A DNA stretch of 64,000 nt from Diphasiastrum complanatum. Its lineage: Eukaryota; Streptophyta; Lycopodiopsida; Lycopodiales; Lycopodiaceae. Of this stretch, positions 43,856 to 56,186 are shown piece by piece (position 1 is the stretch's first letter; every line of letters starts with the position of its first letter). Both the position numbers and the translations under genes were made by a program. The stretch covers positions 6,406,911 through 6,470,910 of the forward strand of contig CM055109.1 in the NCBI GenBank assembly GCA_029204225.1, written 5' to 3'. The notes under the pieces were generated by a model. That model saw nothing but the letters and a program-made list of their open reading frames with translations, made no database searches and was not told where the DNA came from.

Positions 43856-45956
43856 ATCGTTATTCTTGACTCGCCTTCCGCGTCACGACGTCGCACTAGG
43901 CATACCTCGTCAGCTGTGCTTCCACCCCCTGCTGAACTTCCCATTCTCCCAGCCTCTAATGCTTCCCTCACCTCTGCTTCCATTCAAGGACAGTCTATGA
44001 CCATTGGGCCTACCATTCCCATCACAGCTTCCCAAGCCGTCTCACCCCCACACACCAAAGCCACCTCACCAAACACACAGTTCTTTATGGATATGTTCGA
44101 TGATTCCAACCCCCTTGGGGCCACCAAAATTTTTGAAATGTCCCAGAGCCCTGCGCCCTTTGAACTTCAATCCCCTGGAAGAGGATTTGGACATATCCAT
44201 GACTCTACTATTGGTGTTGAAGATGTCAGCCAACAATCTCACATGGAATAGCCCAGTCGCACTTCGAGTCGACAAAGCTATGAAATCACCGAAACAGTTA
44301 GACGCCACAGTGCCTGAGGGATTTGAAGAGGAGGACATTTTTGAAGAAGAAGAACTAGTGGCACCTATTCCACGTCTACCAAGGACAGTACCATCAGGTC
44401 CTCCTGTTGCTGCCGACTCCATGACCGTCGATTCTGGTGATGCTCTAGGTTTGGTTTCAAGCCTTGTGCAAGTGATCCAGTCTATGCTGGATAAGAAAAA
44501 GGAAATGGAACAAATAATCTCTGAGATGGGGTCTGAAAACACTCTGATCAGCCAGAAAATTGTCCAGTTGGATCGAGAGATAAAGATTGCCAAACAACAT
44601 GAAGACAAGGCTGAAGCCAAAAAGAAGTAGGCCCAACAACAAGGTGATCACTTGGAAGACTACATCAGCTCCCTGCAAAACGCCCTGACAACCACACAGG
44701 ATCAGGTGGATAAGGTCGTGCAGGATGCAAAGCAACAGGTGCAGCTGTTGAAGGGTCAATTACAGATGGCCAAACATGATCGCACGTGGCTTAAAGGTGA
44801 ATTGGATGCAACCACCCTTGAACGTGATGCGTATCTTCAAACACAAATACCAGATCATCCGGTCACACCGATGGAGATTGTGTATTTGTTCAAGAAAGTG
44901 GAGACATACAAAGTGGCCCTTCAAGGATTTTAAGGCCGCTTTGACAGGTTCAAAGGAGCAGTTTCAACCGAGTTGGCAAAGGCTAAGGAGACCATCACCA
45001 CCTATGAAAAAGCAGAAGCTCAAGTGTTGGAAGCCAGACCACAAATTCTCGTACCGGTCATGCCGCAATTCTTCCCTCCGCACCAAGAGGCTGTACCAAT
45101 AGATATAGAGGTAGATTCGAGCATGAACCAGGGGGAGCTCTAGATATAGCCGAACAACCACCAATCTTATCGGCAGTACAAGCAGGTCCATCCTCATCAA
45201 GGACCACACCTCTATTCAGAAGGCCCATCCGCGTCGACGACCAGATTCAGACCTTCTTAAAGCAACATCCGCATGAGTCCTCACGTGGTGGATGGGTTCT
45301 AAAGTTTAAGACCTCTGAGATATAGGCCGACAAAGAGTTGGATAACATACCTACATTGGGAGAGCAGCCGACATGGAGAATCACTGTTTTTGAATAGACT
45401 CCGAAATCAATTAGGAGTTACGTCGCCAGCCCTTGCCAATTGCGGGTAGATTCCTATTACGTGCCAATGCCGCAAAAAAATAAATGGAAAGATTTGGGGT
45501 TGGCTATGGGCAAGATCACCACATACGCCCAATTGGCCAACCATCCATTAGCCCTACAGCTGGACAATCTCAGTGGATTTCCACCATGCCTTACAAGCCT
45601 ATCAGAGAGAATATGTCCACTCTCCAGATCCAACGGTGCGACAATCGGCAATGTTTGCTAAAGATCTAACTCTGTTGGTGTCAGTGATTGTCTCCCTCCT
45701 CTGGCATTCGATCCAAATAAGCCGATGGCCTCAGAGCAAATCAAAGATCAGCTGTCAGTTGCTCGTTTATATTTTCGTGCGGCAATGATAGGAGGCTCCT
45801 GGGAATCACACTTCACATCATGGACAATTTGGATTTTAATATTGCACGTCTCGACTTTATGGAGAAGGTGCAGTACCATTTAATCAAGATTCGACACAAA
45901 GCCAATAAAAGTCCCCAATAACTGCATATTGCAGGTGTCGTGGGACCGCCACCAAT
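43856..45956 (+). pseudogene. Gypsy-4 ORF3: linker, coiled coil and C-terminal domain
   Basis: A further copy of the unrecognised post-pol ORF3. It is N-terminally truncated by the copia LTR. Pro/Ser-rich start (LPPPAELPILP), frameshift near 44240, acidic EEEDIFEEEEL, coiled coil 44455-44930 (KKKEMEQIISEMGSEN onwards, one stop at about 44628), then FRRP-like RRPIRVDDQIQTFL, HESSRGGW (about 45275), QPTWRITVFE (about 45365), YYVPMPQKNKW (about 45455), SPDPTVRQSA (about 45625), AFDPNKP and VARLYFRAA (about 45760). Several frameshifts and stops. The block order is the same as in Gypsy-2 ORF3. Confidence 0.75.
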
Positions 45957-45971
45957 TTTGGTGGGGGATAC
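45957..45971 (+). promoter_or_regulatory. Gypsy-4 polypurine tract
   Basis: TTTGGTGGGGGATAC abuts TGTTGGAGGG. The same layout, GGGGG(A/T)T then LTR, follows ORF3 in Gypsy-2 and Gypsy-5. Confidence 0.75.
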
Positions 45972-46348
45972 TGTTGGAGGGTTTACGGATCGCAAGGCAA
46001 CCCTAAACCCAATTAATAAGTGAGAGGGATTTGGCACCCTGCATGTGTAAGTCCAACCCGATGATCACGTAGTTATTTGATTGAATAGTTAAAAGTCAAT
46101 AAAAGGACTTTAGACCTTTTTGCGAGAATTTTAATGTCACAGGGCCTAAATGTCAAGTTAGTGAATAAAGTTGGGTTTCCCTCCAATTTTGATGGTTCCC
46201 ACACTTTTTTAAATTTGAATAAAAAGAGAGGCAAGACTGGACCAATAGGATTCAGAGGCCAAGGTCCTCCTCTCTACTATAAGAAGGGACCAACTCGAGT
46301 TGCTCCTCATGTTCATTTCCTCATTTCAATAAAGCAGATTGGTTCTCA
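45972..46348 (+). repeat. Gypsy-4 3' LTR
   Basis: TGTTGGAGGG to GGTTCTCA, 377 bp if TG/CA ends are correct. TATA-like CTACTATAAG at about 46275 and AATAAAG near 46328 fit an LTR. The right edge abuts a copia fragment. No second copy is available for comparison. Confidence 0.65.
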
Positions 46349-47000
46349 AGTAGTTGCCTAAGCCAGATCGCCTCTTTGGTTGCATTTGTGGTAGCTATGT
46401 ATTCGGATTCTATTGATGATAATGCAACTGAGGTCTACTTCCAGCTGTTCCATGAGATTGGGCCTTGGTTGTATAAAAATACAAATCTAGAAGTTGATTT
46501 CTGGTGTCGACATCTCTTGCCCAATCCGCATCTGTGTAGGCTTCAAGGATATTGGTAGTTTGGTTGCCTCCATAGCAGATGATGAGAGTTGTCGTTGCTT
46601 GAATGTACTTCATGACCTTTGTTAGCACTTTCCAATGAGCTATGCCTGGATCTGACAAGAACTGGCTGAGTGTACTGATCGAATATGCAAGGTCTGGTCG
46701 CGTGCAGATCATTGCGTACATTAGTGAGCCAATGATGGATTGAAACAGGTAGCGCTTCATGTCCTCCTTTTCTACCTCAAATTGAGGAGATTGTTCCTTT
46801 GATAGTTTTAGTCCAAGGTCGAGTGGAAAGTGACTGGGTTTGCAGCTGGCCATTCCATACTTTTCCAGCACGTTGTTGAGATATCGTTGTTGTTGCCTCA
46901 TGTGAGTGATGACATGACCACCGCGGTCATCTTCAACTATGTGCTTCTCCACATCTATGTCATAATATGACAAGATGTCAGTTGATAGGGAGGTGGAAAA
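46349..47000 (-). pseudogene. Copia-G fragment: RT end and RNase H
   Basis: Minus strand: QQQRYLNNVLEKYGMASCKP, PLDLGLKLSKEQSP, SIIGSLMYAMICTRPDLAYS, LSQFLSDPGIAHWK, AYTDADWARDVDTR; after a frameshift near 46480, SWNSWKQTSVALSS, ESEYIATTNATKEAIWLRQLL. It is of a Tnt1-like copia type different from Copia-A to D. Both ends are truncated. Confidence 0.85.
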
Positions 47001-47319
47001 GGGAGTGTTAGGAGGAGTGGTGTTGGGCCAATGAGAATTGGGTAGAATGGGGGAGTTCCCAGTCCCATCCGAGGAAATGGAGTTTGCACAGAAATGGATG
47101 AGGAGCCACATGGGATCCTCGATGAGCCACCGCAAATCGGAGACTTGAGATGTAGTGAGAGCTAACAGAGGTAGGCCTTCCTACGTGGAGAAAGTTGATT
47201 GAAAGTATGCGAACATAAAATTTTGAGATAATCCAAATTGCTTCAAGCAGCAACGAGAGGTAGACAGAGTTTGACTACAGACCATGGGGGCTTCTCATTG
47301 GACACATTTAAATTTAAAT
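47001..47319. other. Unassigned segment
   Basis: The minus-strand frame entering from Copia-G continues with a Ser/Thr/Pro-rich, non-copia composition. No recognised feature. Confidence 0.4.
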
Positions 47320-47513
47320 GTTAGATTCATTGACTCTAGTTCATAATGTAGTAGGGCTTTTTGATCTGGAAGTTTCTATGGAGGGAAACCAAGCTCATTA
47401 ATGAGGCATGTACCTGTTATAAATAGATGTATACTCATGGGAGAAATGATTCTTCTCTCTCTCTCATCTCATTTCATGCTTATACATGAGTTCTCTTGGG
47501 TTCATTTATGTAG
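47320..47513 (+). repeat. Copia-C-like LTR fragment
   Basis: GTACCTGTTATAAATAGATGTA, then CTTCTCTCTC, TCTCATTTCATGCTTATACATG and TTCTCTTGGGTTC line up with Copia-C LTR positions about 14552-14640. Both ends are truncated; it carries the TATA region. Confidence 0.7.
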
Positions 47514-47845
47514 TGGCTTTCTTTCCTTGCCTAACCTCAATCCAAGATCTAATCAATCTAGCATCAAAGAGATGAAGTTAGTTGTCATGCACAAATTCGT
47601 TCCCATGAGAGCGATAGTATAGTTCAGATTTCAGCATGAATGGAAGATTCACATCTAACTCTAACATCTGTTAACCCTAGGCATTAGCACTACATCCACT
47701 AACACTAGATCCATAGCAAGATAGCTTACTCTTTCTCTCTCTCCCTTTCTCCCTCATAAAAATTATAATAACATGCAATCCCAATAACAATCAAATCCAA
47801 CAACTAGCAAAATCCAAAGAAAGCATGAGAGATGGAGGAAAAGTC
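47510..47845. repeat. Repeat copy 2 (pairs with 42381-42770)
   Basis: Same order of blocks as copy 1 in the same orientation, with short interrupted CT instead of the long tract. Ends at AAGCATGAGAGATGG. Confidence 0.75.
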
Positions 47846-47854
47846 ATAGAGAGC

Positions 47855-48663
47855 TGTTGGAAGTATTTCTAGTGAGTGCGGTGGCTAGATCTACTTATGG
47901 GTGTAGTATAGGAATGTAGAGATTCGTCCACATTTTAAGTTTCTACAATAAGCTTCAACAGAAATATGGACAGGAATGAGAGCACTAAGGCTTACCAACT
48001 AGTGCCCGAAACGGAAATAAACTAATTAGTAACAACAATAAAAATCCTTGCTAAGGCTTACCCAACTAGCAAGTTGATTAGACTAATCCTAGATTAACAC
48101 CCGAAGGCTAATAAAATGAAATTGCGACTAATACTAAACAAATAAGCAATAATAAACATGCCACAATAAAACCGATGAAAAGGAGGCAAGAGGAGGCCCG
48201 AGCACCTTCCCTCAATCTATGCACCTTTCCAAGGGGAACACAAATGAAATAGAATGATAATTCTCCAAATTAGAGAGCAAGATAGCTTAATCTCAAAAGT
48301 GTTATTTACAATACAAATACCTCTTCTTTTATGGCAAGGAGGGTCTTCCATAAGCGTCTACTAACTTATGGGACTAATCTGTTCCTAGCCTTTCTAGAAC
48401 TTCTAATTTGGGATTTAGAACTTCAATTTTCTTAACTTAAGAAAACTTAAGATAAAATATTTCTAATCTTAAGTTTCCTAAGTCTAAGTTCTAAATCTAA
48501 GTTTAAGCTATTTTATTATTATTTAAGCTTCTACTCATGGACTTACAAAACACATGCCATGGCCTGAAGTTTATTGACAGATACTCATACGTGGTCTTAG
48601 AAAACACAAGCCACGAAGTTTTATTATTTTTTTATTTTCTTGGTGTTAGCACAGTTGCTAACA
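47855..48663 (-). repeat. Probable Gypsy-5 3' LTR
   Basis: The sense start TGTTAGCAACTG at 48663 lies against a polypurine tract. The far end is tentatively placed at a TG at 47855. The sequence is AT-rich with no coding signal. Its first 20 bases form an inverted repeat (TGTTAGCA, 4-base gap, TGCTAACA, 48644-48663). Confidence 0.55.
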
Positions 48664-48677
48664 TTATCCCCCTCCTT
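48664..48677 (-). promoter_or_regulatory. Gypsy-5 polypurine tract
   Basis: Sense AAGGAGGGGGATAA directly before the LTR start, the same motif type as in Gypsy-4. Confidence 0.75.
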
Positions 48678-48849
48678 ATTGGATTGGTGGTCCAACACCA
48701 ATCGACGCCTTTTCGTTCTGGATTTTTTGTGCTTCTTGGAGGCAAGACTGTTGCTGTCAGGAGTGGTAGATGGTCGTCCCGATGCCCTCCATCATTTGCC
48801 ACCGTAATTTGTTCAGGAAGGGCATGGGTTTGTAGTAATGGAGCATACC

Positions 48850-50318
48850 CTAGAGAAAGTTATGGGTTTTCCATAGCTCCACCATATCAACGTGCAAGGC
48901 GGAAGTAAGTGCAGGGCGATAATAGAACCTTGCAACGTTGATATGGTCATCTTGTGTGCGCAAGGGTTTATTGATGTCAAGGGCAATTGGGGGTAACCCT
49001 CGATTCCAAAAACCTCTGAGTTCTACCAGAAATGCCACCAGGCCACAATTATTCGCAAAATATCTAACATCGCGATCAGGATTGCCATGGTGCTTTTGGT
49101 AGAAGACTTGGCAGTTGGTGACCATGTCTTCGGCTAAGTTGCCGGTATCGACTCCTGTGAGCTTAGGCCAAGAGTTTTGTTCTTGACCTTGGTGGCAGGA
49201 AACGGTTCTCGCCTCGCTACTGGATAGTAATAAGGTTTGGTGCACATGTAGGAGGGAGCTTCGAGATACCATGCCATCGACGTCTTACTTTGCAGGAAGA
49301 GTTGATGGCGCCAAAGAGGTTGTGGATCCAGGAGTTTGATTGTTGTTTTATGTGTTTGACACTGGTCCAAATCTGGCAGTATGTAGCCATCTCACTCTTT
49401 CACTGTTGGGTACTTCTTTGCAAACTCCTGAGAGACGTGCAACTCCTTGCTTGGTTCTGTGGGCATGATTCTGTGCCGGATGGTGAGGGCTTTAGAGGCA
49501 ATCTCATGTTCGGTTTGTGGATCGGGATCAGGAGATAGGGAGGCGAGGGGTTAGCTTCTGCAATTCGATGTGATTTAGGGAAAAAGTGTTGTGGAATGAA
49601 GGTGGAGTTAGTGGTGTCGAGGGGATTAGACACGGTGGAAGAGAAAAGAAAATGTTGGGAGCTGGTACCTCCAGAGCCCGATGGATTGGTTGGTGTTTGA
49701 GCTCCTTGCCCTAGGGGTTGGCTTTGAAATGCGGAGCCTTGAGTTGCAGGAGGAGGCTGTTGAAATCCTACGCCATCTCCACCATTGGGTCCATCAAAGT
49801 GTTGTCTCGAATCATGAAATTGGGCGTGCTCTACATGAACCGACGGTGTCGACTGGGCAGTAGCCTTTAAGCGTTCTTCCAGGGTGGCTATGTGCTAGTT
49901 TGATGATGATCTCTGAGGCGGCCCATAGATCCCGTTGTTGGTTTGGGCAATGGTTTTGCCGTCGTCTGTTAGAAACTTGTTGAAGTACTTAGCATCATAG
50001 CTAGTGCCCTTGCCATGGATTGTCTCTCCGAGATTAGGAAAGCTGACACTCTGAAGATCCCCTGGAGAGACATTGATAATAGAATAACTGCCAGTCTTGG
50101 TTGTAAGCCGAAAAGTTTGGAACTCATCCGAATAGGTCGAGTAGGCTGCTCAGATGAGGCTCTCGCTCTGCTGGTCTCGAAAAAGTGTTAGATCAAAGCC
50201 AAGGTTGGTGAGGATATCCTTCGGGAAGTGTGAGCTGCTCGGTGTAATTCTTAAGAGAGATCATGATTATATCTCCTGAATAAGGATGCAAGCTCAGTGA
50301 GGAATCATGGGAAGCCAT
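48850..50318 (-). pseudogene. Gypsy-5 ORF3, diverged full-length copy
   Basis: From ATG 50318 (MASHDSSLSLHPYSGD). A frame change near 50195 leads to AAYSTYSDEFQTF, TGSYSIINVSPG, YFNKFLTDDGKTI and QTNNGIYGPP (about 49940), aligning in order with the N-terminal domain of Gypsy-2 ORF3. Next is a Gln/Pro/Gly/Ser-rich linker without a long coiled coil (49900-49500). The C-terminal domain has PQPLWRHQLF (about 49310), YYYPVARRE (about 49220), a frameshift, NPDRDVRYFA (about 49080), LPPIALDINKP and VARFYYRPAL (about 48920), with a stop at 48850. Family unknown. Confidence 0.7.
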
Positions 50319-50817
<499 letters not shown>

Positions 50818-50878
50818 TGGGCCTCTCTTTTTGCTCGTGAATATATAGGGCAAAATCCCTCCTCTCAGCCGTGATCTC

Positions 50879-50979
<101 letters not shown>

Positions 50980-51062
50980 GGTTTGGCCTCTCTTTTGCTC
51001 GTGAATGGCAATACAGGGCAGAGAAGCATTCTTTTGAGAGGGAAGGGAAAAGGGGGGGTTAG

Positions 51063-51630
51063 GTAAACTCCAACTTAGAGTTTAACTCTAAGTCACATGT
51101 GAAGTACTCTAAGAAACCAAATCTGACTCAAATACAATGATATTGCATGAAACAAAATGGCAAGATCTCAAAATAGTGCCTAGATCACATATAGATGAGA
51201 TTGGCAAGCATACAACTATGATTTTGGATCAACCAAGCAATCTCTTGACCAAACCAAATGTGTCCACCCAGGTCTAGGTGCCCTACCTAACCCGCTTCAA
51301 AAGCTTATAACTTCCAATTGGCTCAACCAAATGGAATGAAACTGATTGCATCACAAACTAGACAAAAATAGCTTCAAAACAAGCTATCAAGCAAGATAAA
51401 TGGATCAAGCATGAGAGAGAACTTCCAAACTGAATTTGGATGTTTCTCAAAAGTGTTTGAGCACCTGATTCTGTACAGTACCAGGTCAGACCCAATCAAT
51501 GTCCTTTTGATCTCTTTTGATACAAGATTGAACAAGATAGCTAGGAAAATGGGCCTTGACAACTTCTAGCTCAAGATTGATGAAAATTTTTTCACTTAGA
51601 TGGATCAAAATGCATGGTAACCTTAGGTAG
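51063..51630 (-). other. Leader of a truncated copia element (Copia-I)
   Basis: About 570 bp of non-coding sequence inside the PBS at 51631-51642, resembling other copia leaders in style. It ends at the G-run near 51055, before any gag. Confidence 0.6.
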
Positions 51631-51642
51631 GCTCTGATACCA
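51631..51642 (-). promoter_or_regulatory. Copia-I primer-binding site
   Basis: Reverse complement TGGTATCAGAGC next to an LTR. Confidence 0.92.
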
Positions 51643-52308
51643 TGTTGAATTTCACACGTGTGGACTGTCCACTACATGTACTTGTGATCTCCTAAGGTGT
51701 GTAGATGCACCAAGATCAAGACTAGATTGAGATTCAAGATCAATCTTGAATCCTATGGCAAAAACACACTACTACATGCATTCAATCACTTCCAACTCTC
51801 ACTCACACGTGTGGGAAGTATTCAAAAATTATTCCAAGTAAAAACAAGCTGCTCTCCTCGGGTAGAGAGAGAAAAACCATCATGAGCTCTCAGGTAGAGA
51901 GAGAAAGCTAGAAATTTAATAACACTCAAAATCCATATAATCACCAAATCAATTAGATCCAAAATGAGGAGTACAATGATACTAGTAGATCCACGAGCTA
52001 CCACTACGCTTACTATGATTGGACCACACTTTGTCACCTCTTAATCCTATTGGACGATTGATCCATGCACCTCTTAATTCCATGGGACTATATTCAAGCA
52101 CACCTCAAATTCCTATTGGACCATACATGGTTCCACCTCTAAATCCTATTGGACCTCTTAGAATTCATCAAACAAAGGCATTACACTTGTCTACACTCTA
52201 ATTGGCGCGAGTTTACCCTCTTACTCTATTTTGGCTCAATAGTGGCATTACAAGTGGAAATGCATAATTTGCCATCTATGCCAAATTTGTTCCTATCAAA
52301 ATCCTACA
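51643..52308 (-). repeat. Copia-I 5' LTR
   Basis: TGTTGAATTTCACACG to ATCCTACA, about 666 bp. It carries the palindrome CACACGTGTG twice (51652-51661 and 51804-51813) and GTAGAGAGAGAAA repeats near 51862 and 51895. The right side abuts Gypsy-3 ORF3. The rest of the element is missing. Confidence 0.8.
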
Positions 52309-52814
52309 CCTAGATGCTTGATGTAAAAAACATAAGACCCCTATATCTAACATAGATAATCTTTTTCAATTCTTCACAGCAGTGTGGAGAGGCGGGGTTA
52401 TCGATAGCCTCTATCAAATAACTGTTATTAGTTTTTACATCGATTTCAGGAGCCATGGTTGTCAAATATGGTTTGATGAGGTTAGAGGCCCGGCATAGGC
52501 CTATCAGCAAAAAGAATCTCAATAGTGACTAGGGAGTTGGCGCTAACTCGCACCCGGTACGTGGTACCTTAGTATAGGAAGTGGAAATGATTTTTCTTCT
52601 TGTCCCACATCGCATAGGCATGGAGGGCTAGGTCTTTGTTAATTGCAGAGGTAAATAAAGGTGGGTAAATGCCCATTGCTTGAAGGAGTGGGCCGGCTGC
52701 TTGAATCCATGGTGCGACCAGAGAGTTGGAAAACAAATCCCAAATTTGCATAGCTATAGGTATATCATGCTTGGTGACCTATTTGGTGTTGTCAGAGGAA
52801 GAGGATGATGCCAT
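52309..52814 (-). pseudogene. Gypsy-3 ORF3, N-terminal domain only
   Basis: ATG at 52814 (MASSSSSD), then a stop, MQIWDLFSNSLVAPWIQAAG, PLLQAMGIYPPLF, LALHAYAMWDKKKNHFHFLY, stop, GTTYRVRVSANS, TNNSYLIEA and a frameshifted tail. Very similar to 32340-32889 of Gypsy-2. Cut by the Copia-I LTR at 52308. Confidence 0.8.
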
Positions 52815-53880
52815 GAAGCTGAAATTAGGATTGAGTAGTGGCTGGTATGGACAAAGTAAGAAAATATCTTAGAAAAAAAGAGAAAGGTGTTAAAAACGTG
52901 AAAAGACTTAAAAAAATTTGAAAAAGGTGGATTTTGCATTAACGGAGGTGGGAATGATGGGAATGAGTGCACAATAGGTAATTGTGAAGGCAGATGATTG
53001 TGTGTATGAAGTTGCGTCACAAACTAAAAACATTGAAATTTTAGTGACATTTTGACAAGTGCTTTGCTGGATGTAGTATTAGGGAAAGTGCACTTTTCAC
53101 AACTCAATTCCAGACCAAATTTTGCATGTACCTTCTTCACATAATTTTAAGACTTCAGAGAAGTTTGTGAAGGTTCATAAGGTGTTTTGGTTGCTCTACA
53201 AAGGTTCTGTGAAGGTTTAGTAGTCTCTACAAGATTGAACTCTCGCAAGAAGAGAACTCTCACAGAACTTGTTAAATATATTGGATTTTAAAAATCTGAC
53301 CATGTAGTCAAGTCAATATCACTATCCTGATTCCATTTTTGTTGTCTACAAAGGTTGGTTTGAAGATTTTGATGCCCTCTGCAAAGGTTCCTTAGATTCT
53401 ACTTCTCTGAACCCTCGTAGACACTCAAATTTGATTGATTTTTCACAAGTAACTCTCGTAGAGGTTTCTGTAGATTAATCTGGGTCAAATCTGACTATGG
53501 ATGTCTCTATGAGAGTTTTCATGAATGTTTGGTAGCTGATCCATCAGTTTAAATGATTTTTACCTCTATTTTAGGTGTTTTGATCTTCATTTTTGGAGGC
53601 TAAGTGGTACTTAATAATCTACTACCTTTTTTATCCCATCTGGATCTAGATCCTACTTGGGTCTTACTAGATCTTGTTTGATTTGTCCTAATCATGCCCG
53701 ATCTTCCTAAATCTTGATGGATTTTTCTTGATCTGACTAGATCTCATTAGATTTGGTCTGATTTTGTTAGATCTGGCTGTGATGACTATTGTTGCATGAT
53801 CTGATCCATGTATGCGCTGATGGTCATTATTAAGCTGGATCTACATTACTGTGGTGGCCACTACTTGTGAAGTTGGCTAC
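52815..53880 (-). other. Gypsy-3 spacer between pol and ORF3
   Basis: No gene. Like the Gypsy-2 spacer it has recurring GAACTCTCGCA-type motifs (about 53238, 53255, 53408, 53451) and GATCT-rich degenerate repeats (53630-53780). Confidence 0.6.
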
Positions 53881-54962
53881 CGTTGATGGGTGTATCAAAT
53901 GGTGTCCCATCAAGTTGTTCAAGATTCATGGCTCCATGGCTTAGAATTTCCTTGATGCGGTACAGGCCTTCGTCTATAAACTTCAACTTTCATTTGATTG
54001 CCTTGGTCTTATACATGAGGGCTAGAACTCTTGATCAAAGATCTGTCTTGTGTAACTAGCAATCGTGCCATGCTTTACATTGTGCTTTTTCAGTTGTCAA
54101 TGCATGCACAACCAATAGGCGTGTCTCGCAAAGCTTGTGTAGGACATCATGGCGTAGCTAGAAATTTGGATTCATCAAGACGTTGTACAATGGCAACTCT
54201 CAATGAAGGTACCAAAAACTCCACTAGCATTATAGCATCCTGACCATAAACCAGTTGGAATGGTGTTTGATCTGTGTTTACTTTATATGTTATCTTGAAT
54301 GCCCACAGAGCAGCATGCAACTTATGTTCCCAATCAGATTTGCTAGCTTCAACTGTTTTCGTGATAATGCTACACATGATCTTGTTGGATGATTCTGCCT
54401 CCCATTACCTCGAGGATAGTGAGGTGTGCTGAATCTATGGATCACAGAGAATTCCTTCAATAGGACTTTGATGGTCTCATTGACGAAATGGATTTCGCAA
54501 TCACTGACTATCTCCACTAGGCATCTGAATTGCACAATAATATTTTTGTATTGGAATTTGGTAGTGGTTCGTGCATCAGCAGTTCGCACGGCCTTGGCTT
54601 CCACCCATTTGGTAAAATAACTTGTCACCATGATGATGTAATGGACTTGTGAACTCCTTGCAGCGGGGTGGATAAGGCCAATATAGTCCAATCCCCACTT
54701 CTCGAATGGTGTTTGAGCTAGAACCATATGTAATAGATCATAATTAAATTTGGTTGGCCTCCTAGCTCGTTGGTAGACATCGCAAGCTCTCAAGTATTCT
54801 TCCATATCTTTATGAATCGTTGGCCACTAGCACCCTGATTGCAGAATATTGCAAACTATAATGTCCGATGCAAAGTGACCACCACCCATACCTTCATGAG
54901 ATATCAATATGATCTGAGTGGCTTCATGTGGGAGAATACATCTTTGAAGGATACCATCTGAT
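53881..54962 (-). pseudogene. Gypsy-3 integrase fragment
   Basis: Minus strand: finger remnant GHFASDI, CDVYQRARRPTKF, WGLDYIGLIHPAARSSQ, YFTKWVEAKAV, IVSDCEIHF (DRG changed to DCE), FVNETIKVLL, HYPRGNG, a frameshift, WEHKLHAALWAFKITYK, VYGQDAIMLVEFLVPSL, then C-terminal remnants. Close to Gypsy-2 34043-35000. The upstream pol is lost at the junction with Copia-E (about 54962). Confidence 0.88.
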
Positions 54963-56186
54963 TGAAGAACTGTCTTCTGAGAGTTCGGGTTTTATGGTGG
55001 GTTGAAGATGGAAGGAGAAACACTGGTGCAGAGAGTTTAGCACACAGAAGCTTGGTGAGCTTGAGACTATGTGAGTATTCAGAGACAAGGTTGTGGGCTA
55101 AATCAGAACCTCAACAAACAGAACTTGACACAGGCTATTTGGTGTTTGCAGTCAATGTGCATTCAATCGGACATCGTTTCACAAACGGATTGAAACATCG
55201 GCTTTTTAGTGGTAGGGCGACCTCAGACCAGTTGATTTGGCTAGTCAGAGGGGTGTAAAAAGCAAGTCAAGATCAAAGTTGTGAGAAAAACTCTGGCCTA
55301 GGGTTTGGAAGCAGAAAAGCAAAGTTTTCTCTCTATACTAATCTATTTTCCAAGCTATAAAAACACAGAGGAGAGCACCTTGGAAGTGCAAGTCAGAGCA
55401 GAGGAGGCCATGGAAAGCCACGACTCAGAGAGAGAGAGATCGTTGAGGAATCCTCAGGACATCCATAGTTGTGGAAAGAGGGGGAAGCTGGTCGTGAGCA
55501 GGGAAGTCGCGACTTAGTTCGCGCGTGGAACCAAGGTAGAAGCCTAGTGTTCCGGAGTGAGCCGTGCTTGCAGGTGCGTTGATCAGCACACAAAACCATC
55601 TAGGACTGTAGAATGAGTCCCTATGAAGATCAATGATAGAGATCATGCTTTTGGAAAGCAGTGTGAACCATTGGATCAGAATTAGCCATGGGATGGCAAG
55701 TAAAGGGGCTGTGAAAGTTTGAAGGGCAATTAGGCCTTCAACTTCATTAAAAATTTTCATACTGAAATTGAGGTTGGGTCCCTTCTGAAGTGAAGAGTGA
55801 AGTTTCTTCAAGGTGAAAAAACAGTTCAAAAACAAAAAAAATCTCTATTTTTTGGTCTTTTGCCCCAAACGAAAGGCTATAACCTCCAAATGAAGGGCAC
55901 CCGGACTGTACCTGCAAGTACGGTACAACAAAACCAAGTGATTGCAGCGGAGAAAGTGTTTGGAGTGCGTCAAAAGTGATTTCACCATTCCATTGGGCAC
56001 GTAGTTGGGAGTTGATGACTGAGTGCATTTCGGAAAGCAACGCCGATTTGGCTTTCAAATTGGTGGAAAAGCGGTGAGTGGCCTAGTAAGGGAAAAAGTG
56101 CAGGTCATCATTTTCAACTTCTGACATCACAATTGGCCTCAGCATACTGTTTTTAGCCTACGGCAGAAGTTTCAAGCAGTTTTGCG
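54963..56186 (+). other. Sequence upstream of Copia-E gag (leader, 5' LTR not found)
   Basis: No counterpart of the Copia-E 3' LTR and no TGGTATCAGAGC site is present, so the 5' LTR is lost. A TATA-like GCTATAAAAACAC lies at about 55357. Short frames here are unsupported. Confidence 0.55.
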
